A stretch of 10,553 nt of DNA from PVC group bacterium (GTDB lineage: Bacteria > Verrucomicrobiota > Kiritimatiellia > SS1-B-03-39 > UBA6053). The stretch's first letter is position 1. Every line of letters starts with the position of its first letter. Both the position numbers and the translations under genes were made by a program. Shown piece after piece: positions 1 to 5,117 of the stretch. The notes under the pieces are model-generated. The model searched no databases, was not told the DNA's origin, and saw only the letters and a list, made by a program, of their open reading frames with translations. Where the stretch lies: NCBI GenBank assembly GCA_003565035.1, contig PXDP01000149.1, forward strand, positions 1-10,553. Reading direction: 5' to 3'.

Positions 1-1584
1 GTTGATGCTGAACACGTCGAACCCGCTCATGCCCGCCAGACACCAAGCGGGCGGCACGGTGTGATAACGGGTGCCGAGGTTGAGGTGGTTGGGGGCGGCG
101 CGGCGGCAGGCCTCGTTCAGCGTCCTGAAAAATTTCTCCACCATCACCGAGCTGAACCGGGCGCAGGCCTGTTTCGCGGGTTCGGGCAGTGGCAGGGAAA
201 AAGCCTTGCCGGAAAGCACCATCGCGGGATCCAGCCCCTCCGTGGGTTCCTCGGCCAGATGCCGCGCAAACACCTCCCGGCACTTGGAAGTTCCTTCGGA
301 AAGCAACATGCCTTCCGCCGGGGTCATGGCGGCGAAGCCCCAGTTGGGTTCATTCATAAGAAAATAGCCGATCACGGCGGGATCGTTCCGCGTTTCCACG
401 AGTTGCGCCGCAAAGGTCTCCGCCGCGCGGTCGTATCGCGGGTCGAACACATCCGGAAAGTCACGGAACACCCGGGGAACCTCCGAAAAGGAGGGTTTGA
501 GGGTTAAAACGCGCGGGAACCCCTGTTCGCGGGCCATGGCGTTGTCTGACCAATTGGCGACGGTGTTGAAGCCGAGGCCGCGGAGCTGTCCCGCCGTGAT
601 CCGGTCCCAGCGCGCTTTCCACTCCGGACCGAACACCCGGTGGAAATTCCAGGCGAGATGATCGAACAGGTGGCACTCATCTGAATGGATGCTGGACAGG
701 GTTTCGAATAAATCTCCGTCGGGAAGATCCTCCATGGCATTTTCAATTCCGTTGATCGCGGCGGTGACGGAGGGACGGACGCAGTCGAGTCCAGCCGACC
801 AGAACAAATGTCCATCCGGGTCCACCAGCCACCAGCGGTTTTCGTGCCTGGCGACCCGGAAGAAGCCGGTGGACTCCAGTTTCGGGCCGTCCTTCCATCC
901 GCCGAAACGGGAAAAGCCCCCGGGCCAACGCGCGGTCCGCGACGCTTCGTGTTGCGCGCGCAAACGCCCGGCCAGTTCGTCGAGCCCCGTCGTTTTGCCC
1001 TGCCATTCCCGGTGACGGCATTGCCCCAGCGAATCAACCAACGGTCCTTTCGGCAAAAACGGATCGGTCAGCTTCTCCGGTGGTGTTTGGGTAACGGTCA
1101 GGTCGGTTTGCAGCCAGCGGGCGGGTTTCGCTCTTTGGCGGTGAACCTCCAGCACAAACCTATCGCATTTGCGGGGATCGACCGGGGAGCCAAAGCAGAG
1201 GGGTTTCAGCCAGGCGCCTTCCCGCGGAAAGCGCCATTGCCTCTGGTCGGTGAGGGAAAGCGGAATCCGCGCCCGGGCCTGACAAAACGGAAGCGCGGAA
1301 TAATGGATCTCACAGGGGGACTCGCCCCCCCGTTCGAAAAGACAAAGTTTGAACACGATCAGATCCTCGGACTCCGGCAAGAAATCGAAGGTGATCCAAT
1401 GGTCACGGGTCAGCGAGCCCGGTTCGATCTCCCATCGGCAAACCTCCCCGGGGCCATGGGTTTGAAACGCCAGCGCCGCTTTGTCGCCAAGCGCGTTCCG
1501 TTCGGGCGACAACCCGTCGGGGTACGTTGGGTTCAGAACCGTCGGTTGAAGTGGGTTTCGTTTCTGGGGGGAAATGCCAGTCAT
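1..1584 (-). CDS. Agarase-like clan GH-A glycoside hydrolase, 3' end outside the window
   Basis: The frame is open from ATG 1584 down to base 1, giving 528 residues with no stop; an in-frame TAA lies about 30 bases upstream of the ATG. Residues about 20-150 look like a beta-sandwich, possibly carbohydrate-binding. A TIM-barrel part then starts with a GFFRV...RWWLVDPDGHLFW segment (W251-W252, D255-P-D-G258), followed by GFNTVANWS (338-346), a VFDPRYD segment, and VIGYFLMNEPNWGF with Glu412. In clan GH-A enzymes the Glu of the NEP motif is the acid/base; the nucleophile Glu would lie in the missing part. The WWLVDPDG and GFNT.NWS pattern is familiar from proteins annotated as beta-agarase or GH50-like in Planctomycetota and Verrucomicrobiota, but the substrate cannot be read from sequence. 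The N-terminus (MTGISPQKRNPL) has no signal peptide, so a cytoplasmic role on imported oligosaccharides is possible. It is transcribed away from the ExbBD operon. Confidence 0.85.
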   Translation of the reverse strand, partial: MTGISPQKRNPLQPTVLNPTYPDGLSPERNALGDKAALAFQTHGPGEVCRWEIEPGSLTRDHWITFDFLPESEDLIVFKLCLFERGGESPCEIHYSALPFCQARARIPLSLTDQRQWRFPREGAWLKPLCFGSPVDPRKCDRFVLEVHRQRAKPARWLQTDLTVTQTPPEKLTDPFLPKGPLVDSLGQCRHREWQGKTTGLDELAGRLRAQHEASRTARWPGGFSRFGGWKDGPKLESTGFFRVARHENRWWLVDPDGHLFWSAGLDCVRPSVTAAINGIENAMEDLPDGDLFETLSSIHSDECHLFDHLAWNFHRVFGPEWKARWDRITAGQLRGLGFNTVANWSDNAMAREQGFPRVLTLKPSFSEVPRVFRDFPDVFDPRYDRAAETFAAQLVETRNDPAVIGYFLMNEPNWGFAAMTPAEGMLLSEGTSKCREVFARHLAEEPTEGLDPAMVLSGKAFSLPLPEPAKQACARFSSVMVEKFFRTLNEACRRAAPNHLNLGTRYHTVPPAWCLAGMSGFDVFSIN

Positions 1585-1665
1585 GTTCAGTCCCAGTGAA
1601 AGTCCAAAGGGTTATTTTAAATAAAACCTTGGATAATCACATCCGTTGACTTATCAAGGGTGGAT
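1585..1665. promoter_or_regulatory. Divergent control region between the glycoside hydrolase and the exbBD operon
   Basis: These 81 bases separate two divergent start codons, so promoters for both sides should lie here. An AT-rich core (about 1612-1626) stands out from the GC-rich surroundings. Two small inverted repeats follow it: GGAT-N6-ATCC at 1631-1644 and TTGA-N4-TCAA at 1646-1657, the second touching the exbB ribosome-binding site. A GATAAT at 1632-1637 could be a -10 element for the plus strand, but no good -35 sits at the usual distance. Assigning exact promoters or a regulator would be guesswork. Confidence 0.4.
1656..1660 (+). promoter_or_regulatory. Ribosome-binding site for exbB
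   Basis: AAGGG lies five bases before ATG 1666, a normal Shine-Dalgarno spacing. It decides between two starts: the in-frame GTG at 1660 would overlap the AAGGG and have no site of its own, so ATG 1666 is preferred. Confidence 0.6.
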
Positions 1666-2460
1666 ATGAACTTTCGCATTCCCCCCACACCCACGTTTAT
1701 TCTCCTCTTCACGCTGATCCTGTTTTTGCTCCCGCTGTCCGCCCAGGAGCACATGGTTCAGGAAAGTCCTCAACTTGAAGCCATTGAACCCGACGAAACC
1801 GTTTCGTCCCATCCGTTGTTGGACAAATTGCGGGGTAGCGGGAAAACCGGGGCGGCGCTCTTTCTGATCTCGGTGGTGGGGTTCTCTTTCGCGTTCGAGC
1901 GCTTTTTCCATTTGCGGAAGTCAGCCATCACCCCCCAGGGTCTTGCGGCCCGCGCGGACCGCATGTGGCAAGAGGGGGAATACGGGGAACTGCGCAAGCT
2001 GGCCTCCGGCAGTTCGTCCGCGCTGGGCAAAGTGTTGGTGGAAATCGTGGACCACCGGGAGGCCCCGCGCCAGGATGTCAGCACCATGGCGGGCGATGTC
2101 GCCAGCCGTGAAATCCGTCTGCATTTGCAATGGGCCTACCCCCTGGCGGTGGTGGCCACGGTGAGCCCGCTGCTGGGTCTCTTTGGCACCGTGTACGGAA
2201 TGATTGGCGCATTTGAATCCGTGGCACTGGCCGGGGAACTGGGAGACCCCTCCATTATGGCGGCGGATATCTCCTTCGCCCTCATTACCACTGCACTGGG
2301 ACTGGTGATTGCCGTGCCCTCGCTCTCGCTCTACCATTTCTTCCGAATCCGCACCCACATGCTGGCTTTGGGTCTGGAGGAACAAGCCAGTCATCTTATC
2401 AGTCTCTGGTTCAACCCCGTTCAAAACACCACCGGACAGGCCGGCGACCATGCGTCTTGA
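1666..2460 (+). CDS. exbB: ExbB/TolQ/MotA-family proton channel subunit
   Basis: 264 residues. Residues 11-27 form a hydrophobic signal-like stretch ending LPLSAQ, so a cleaved signal peptide or an extra membrane anchor is likely, followed by about 25 acidic, probably periplasmic residues. The three family helices follow: TM1 at about 61-80, TM2 at about 157-181 with the core ATVSPLLGLFGTVYGMIGAF, and TM3 at about 203-226 with ISFALITTALGLVIAVPSL. A cytoplasmic loop of about 75 residues separates TM1 and TM2. The TVSPLLGLFGTV and ALITTALGL segments, with their threonines, are the signature of ExbB/TolQ proteins, which form the proton-conducting pentamer around an ExbD/TolR dimer in the inner membrane. 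The reading frame overlaps exbD by 11 bases, indicating coupled translation. The symbol is a family-level call: TolQ is less likely because no tol-pal genes follow and the third gene has a TonB-like anchor. Confidence 0.9.
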   Translation: MNFRIPPTPTFILLFTLILFLLPLSAQEHMVQESPQLEAIEPDETVSSHPLLDKLRGSGKTGAALFLISVVGFSFAFERFFHLRKSAITPQGLAARADRMWQEGEYGELRKLASGSSSALGKVLVEIVDHREAPRQDVSTMAGDVASREIRLHLQWAYPLAVVATVSPLLGLFGTVYGMIGAFESVALAGELGDPSIMAADISFALITTALGLVIAVPSLSLYHFFRIRTHMLALGLEEQASHLISLWFNPVQNTTGQAGDHAS

Positions 2461-2887
2461 TCTGAGCGACGGAGACGAGATCGGCGTGGACATGGGGCCG
2501 CTGATTGACTGTGTCTTTCTGTTGCTGATTTTTTTCCTTGTTTCCACCACCATGAAAAAGCCGGAGCCGGAAATTCCTGTGAACCTCCCGGATTCCGCAA
2601 TCTCTTCGGTGATCAGCACAGACAGGCAGGTACAAACGTTAACCGTGGACCTGCAAGGAAACTTCTTCTGGGGATCCTCCCCCATTGGACAACATGAACT
2701 GCACCAGCGCATCCGGCAGTGGGGATCCGAATCCCCGAATGCACCACTGCGTATCCGCGTGGACCGGGACACTCCCTCCCGCTTTTTGATCCAGGTGATG
2801 GACCTCTCTATGTTTGAAGGATTGACCAATTATTCAATCCATACACGGGACCGCGAAGCAGAAGCCATTTTCCGAAGTGCACGCTGA
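2450..2887 (+). CDS. exbD: ExbD/TolR-family biopolymer transport subunit
   Basis: 145 residues from ATG 2450, which overlaps the exbB stop by 11 bases. The N-terminus is a short cytoplasmic tail, then one membrane helix at about 16-34 with the family core MGPLIDCVFLLLIFFLVSTT. Asp20 matches the single protonatable membrane aspartate of ExbD/TolR that carries the proton path. Residues about 40-140 form a small periplasmic domain (KPEPEIPVNLP, then LTVDLQGNFFWG, and LRIRVDRDTPSRFLIQVMD), consistent with the ExbD fold; the RVDRDTP segment resembles the usual 'I.aD......v..vm' part of the family. The length is typical. A longer in-frame start at 2309 would run through exbB and is not believable. 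It should pair with the product of the preceding gene in the inner membrane. Confidence 0.9.
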   Translation: MRLDLSDGDEIGVDMGPLIDCVFLLLIFFLVSTTMKKPEPEIPVNLPDSAISSVISTDRQVQTLTVDLQGNFFWGSSPIGQHELHQRIRQWGSESPNAPLRIRVDRDTPSRFLIQVMDLSMFEGLTNYSIHTRDREAEAIFRSAR

Positions 2888-2889
2888 CC

Positions 2890-3276
2890 ATGATCGATCC
2901 GGACCGAACTCCTGATATTTTTGAAGAGAAGCCGAAAAGCCGGTGGGTCTGGATTGTTCCCTCTTTGATTTTCCACCTCGCAGTTCTGGGGATTTGGCTC
3001 AACTCTCCCCCCCGGGAACCACGGGAACCCGGGGACCGCGAACTCACCATCCGGCCCGACCAGGCGGAGCTTCTTCAACAGCACGTTGAGGACGCCAACC
3101 TGATGCAGTTGCGCCAGCAAGTATCCGAATTGCAGGAAATTAAAGAATCCATGGCCGGCATACGTGAAGAACGAATGACGCGTATTCATGAATTTGAATC
3201 GGAGCGGGCCCGGCCGGCACCCCTGGAACTTGACCAATTACTGAAGAAACGTCTTGAGGGAAACCCGGAACAATGA
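2890..3276 (+). CDS. Small single-pass protein with TonB-like SxxxH anchor and coiled coil
   Basis: 128 residues; the ATG lies two bases after the exbD stop, and the stop overlaps the next start in an ATGA. An N-terminal tail of about 18 polar residues (cytoplasmic by the positive-inside rule) precedes one membrane helix, about 19-37, WVWIVPSLIFHLAVLGIWL. Within it Ser25 and His29 have the SxxxH spacing found in the TonB membrane helix (E. coli TonB Ser16 and His20), where the His is needed for coupling to ExbB/ExbD. A short Pro/Arg/Glu-rich stretch (about 39-50) and a charged, heptad-like helix (about 55-95) follow, then PAPLELDQLLKKRLEG at the end. There is no TonB C-terminal domain, and the protein is about half the length of a normal TonB. 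I infer a shortened energy-coupling or adaptor subunit of the ExbBD complex; no named family is recognised. Confidence 0.8.
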   Translation: MIDPDRTPDIFEEKPKSRWVWIVPSLIFHLAVLGIWLNSPPREPREPGDRELTIRPDQAELLQQHVEDANLMQLRQQVSELQEIKESMAGIREERMTRIHEFESERARPAPLELDQLLKKRLEGNPEQ

Positions 3277-5117
3277 AATCCATCTGGATTTTAATTCTTT
3301 CAATAGCTTTTTTCTGTCTGCTTCGGGGACAATCTCCGGAAGAGGAAATGGCTGACCCAGATCAAATACGCGCATTGATCGAAAGATTTGAATTGATTCA
3401 GATCCGGGAAAACCGTCCGGTTTCCGATTTAACTGTATTCGAGGCTTACACCGAAGCAAAGGCACTGGAAGAAGAGATCGTGCAGCTCTTCAGGGAGATC
3501 CGGGCAGCGGATCTTTCGCTCATTCAAGGCCTTACCCTTCATGAATCTCTTGAAGCCACATTGACCCCGCTGAGCCAGCGGCAACAAGTTGACGCGACCA
3601 TCCTGAACTCCACAGCCCGGTCTGCGGAGGATGTGAAACGCTATCAGGAGGAGCTTGGCGTTGTGCTTCGGGAGACGGATGCCATCGTCGAGAATGCACG
3701 CAACCTGCTGAACCAATTCCGGTCCCCTCCCCCTTCTTCCCCCGGGTCTCCGCCAGAAGAAAACCCCGTTTTTTCAAGTGATCAGGCTTTTGATATGAGT
3801 CAACTCATGGAAATGATGGAGCAGATGGAGCAACTTGGGCAGCAGATTTCCGAGGGAATGCAGGATGCGGAGATTGATCTCGAAGCGGCTCTGGTTGAGA
3901 TTAAAAGAGCGGATGAAAAAGTCGACAGCATCCGGGTCGAACTCCAGATAAAAATCAGGCGGCTCACACAGTCGATGGAAACAGAAGAGGTGAAGGAATT
4001 GGAACGTACCGGGGAGCTGGAAGTGGCTGAAAGCCGCGAAGAGCACTTAAAAGACCTCAGCCAAAAAATTGAATCGGCAGAGCATGTGGTTTCAGGTGTG
4101 GTGGAGGATCTGCGCGCGATGCGGGATGTTTCCGAAGGGCGGGTGGAGGCCGCCGAAACCATCGTCCGCGAACTGAGTGAAGCACTCGCAGCCGTTGAAG
4201 AGGCAGATGCGGCTGTACCGGAACCCCAGCGTGAATCTGTGGGCCCCCACACAGCCGAAGCCGTGGAACGCGTCCTGGCAGCGAGGCAAAGTATGGAGAG
4301 CGTCGCTTCAGACCTGGCGGCTTTGGAAATGATGCAGCAAGGCGGAATGGGAATGGGGATGGGGATGGGGATGGGGAGCGGAATGGGCAGTGGAAGTGGG
4401 AGTGGAATGGGGAGTGGAAGTGGGAGCGGGACGGGTCGCGGTTCTGCTATTGCACAACAGCAGGCGTTGGGAAACCTCGCCCGCTCAAGTTCCGGCCGGT
4501 GGGTGAACCTCACTGAACAAATGCGCGGACGTAATTTAAATGCGCCGGCCTCCGAAGTGCCCCCTTCCGACCGGCCGGAATTGTGGTCCGGCATTGGTGA
4601 CCTGCGGAACGCACCCTCCAGTCGCAAAATTCCCAGCGCCGCCAGGCAGGGAACCGACTGGTTTTTCGTGGATGGCTGGTATGTGCTCAGCCGTTACGAC
4701 AACCCGGGACGGGCCAATATTCAAAAGGTGTATCCTCCTGAATCCATTCTCGACCTCAATGCCCGCTATTTGAGTGAAGACGGAAAACCCATGCGCTGGG
4801 AGTATGAGAACTTTGCGCCACCAGTCATGATTCCGCACCCACCGGAAGAGTGGAAAATTTATTACTTTTACACCGAACTGTTTGCCGAGGAGGAGATGGA
4901 GGTCTGGCTGGCCATCGGCAGCGATGACCGCTCCGACCTCTGGATTAACGATTTGCCCGTCTGGCACAGCTCCAACGAACATAAACCCTGGCGGCCTGAC
5001 GAAGGTTTCCGCAAGGTCGTCCTCCGTCAGGGCCGCAACAAAATCCTTGCCCGTCTCGAAAACGGACAGCTCGGGCTGGGGCTGTCGGTGTTCGTCAAAG
5101 TGGAACCTCAGCGCTGA
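3273..5117 (+). CDS. Exported coiled-coil protein with Gly-rich linker and C-terminal sandwich domain
   Basis: 614 residues, starting in the ATGA overlap with the previous gene. Residues 1-20 (MKSIWILILSIAFFCLLRGQ) look like a signal peptide or anchor. Residues about 22-148 are mostly helical; a Pro/Ser-rich break (about 149-164) follows; then a long Glu-rich, coiled-coil-like region at about 170-352. A low-complexity linker (about 355-390) is built from Gly-Met and Gly-Ser units. The C-terminal part, about 460-614, has the pattern DGWYVLSRYDN...VYPPE..LDL..RY...G....W and then F...E.EVWLAIGSDDRSDLWIND...GRNKILARLENG. This is recognisable as a beta-sandwich module common in secreted planctomycetal and verrucomicrobial proteins, often beside glycan enzymes. 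The protein probably sits in the periplasm or at the surface as the effector of the ExbBD motor. No enzyme motif is visible. The last 10 bases overlap the oppositely oriented beta-helix gene. Confidence 0.85.
   Translation: MKSIWILILSIAFFCLLRGQSPEEEMADPDQIRALIERFELIQIRENRPVSDLTVFEAYTEAKALEEEIVQLFREIRAADLSLIQGLTLHESLEATLTPLSQRQQVDATILNSTARSAEDVKRYQEELGVVLRETDAIVENARNLLNQFRSPPPSSPGSPPEENPVFSSDQAFDMSQLMEMMEQMEQLGQQISEGMQDAEIDLEAALVEIKRADEKVDSIRVELQIKIRRLTQSMETEEVKELERTGELEVAESREEHLKDLSQKIESAEHVVSGVVEDLRAMRDVSEGRVEAAETIVRELSEALAAVEEADAAVPEPQRESVGPHTAEAVERVLAARQSMESVASDLAALEMMQQGGMGMGMGMGMGSGMGSGSGSGMGSGSGSGTGRGSAIAQQQALGNLARSSSGRWVNLTEQMRGRNLNAPASEVPPSDRPELWSGIGDLRNAPSSRKIPSAARQGTDWFFVDGWYVLSRYDNPGRANIQKVYPPESILDLNARYLSEDGKPMRWEYENFAPPVMIPHPPEEWKIYYFYTELFAEEEMEVWLAIGSDDRSDLWINDLPVWHSSNEHKPWRPDEGFRKVVLRQGRNKILARLENGQLGLGLSVFVKVEPQR
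4341..4430 (+). repeat. In-frame G-rich tandem repeats coding Gly-Met/Gly-Ser linker
   Basis: Codons 357-386 of the coiled-coil gene are a repeat tract. The first part alternates GGN and ATG codons (Gly-Met) with GGGGAT hexamers. The second part is two adjacent 24-base units, 4380-4403 and 4404-4427, that differ at two bases and each code GMGSGSGS. All units are multiples of three, so copy-number change would alter linker length without a frameshift. Confidence 0.9.
4355..4376 (+). other. Perfect G-quadruplex motif on the coding strand
   Basis: Four runs of exactly four G are separated by AT each time (GGGGAT three times, then GGGG), with a further GGG at 4349-4351. This fits the strict four-tetrad quadruplex pattern with two-base loops. 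It lies on the coding strand, so both the non-template DNA and the mRNA could fold. Folding is not shown by sequence alone. Confidence 0.75.
5108..5117. other. 10-bp palindromic tail-to-tail gene overlap
   Basis: TCAGCGCTGA is its own reverse complement and holds both stop codons: TGA 5115-5117 of the plus-strand coiled-coil gene and TGA 5110-5108 of the minus-strand beta-helix gene. Both proteins therefore end Gln-Arg. No base is left between the two operons for terminators. Confidence 0.95.

Noticed and set aside
504..1037. 177-codon minus-strand frame inside the hydrolase
   Set aside because: It is a different frame from the conserved WWLVDPDG and GFNT.NWS motifs and overlaps the real gene completely.
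808..1599. 263-codon plus-strand open frame antisense to the glycoside hydrolase
   Set aside because: The minus-strand frame carries clear hydrolase motifs over the whole stretch; the plus-strand translation is low in recognisable structure and is a GC-rich shadow.
1921..2829. 302-codon minus-strand open frame opposite exbB and exbD
   Set aside because: It has no domain pattern, is rich in His, Gly and Arg as shadows are, and lies opposite two well-recognised genes.
3315..3323. Lipoprotein signal in the 614-residue protein, from the Cys at residue 15
   Set aside because: The residues before the Cys (Ala-Phe-Phe) do not fit a lipobox, so an ordinary signal peptide or anchor is more likely.
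3800..4627. 275-codon minus-strand frame rich in Pro-Ile/Leu repeats
   Set aside because: It is only the antisense reading of the Gly-Met/Gly-Ser repeats and coiled-coil codons.
1666..5117. Zorya-type anti-phage system
   Set aside because: Zorya has ExbBD/MotAB-like ZorA and ZorB, but this ExbB lacks a long cytoplasmic tail, the ExbD lacks an OmpA-like peptidoglycan-binding domain, and there is no ZorC/ZorD or nuclease/helicase gene.
1666..5117. Tol-Pal system
   Set aside because: No TolA, TolB or Pal follows; the third protein has a TonB-like anchor and the fourth has no Pal/OmpA or beta-propeller domain.
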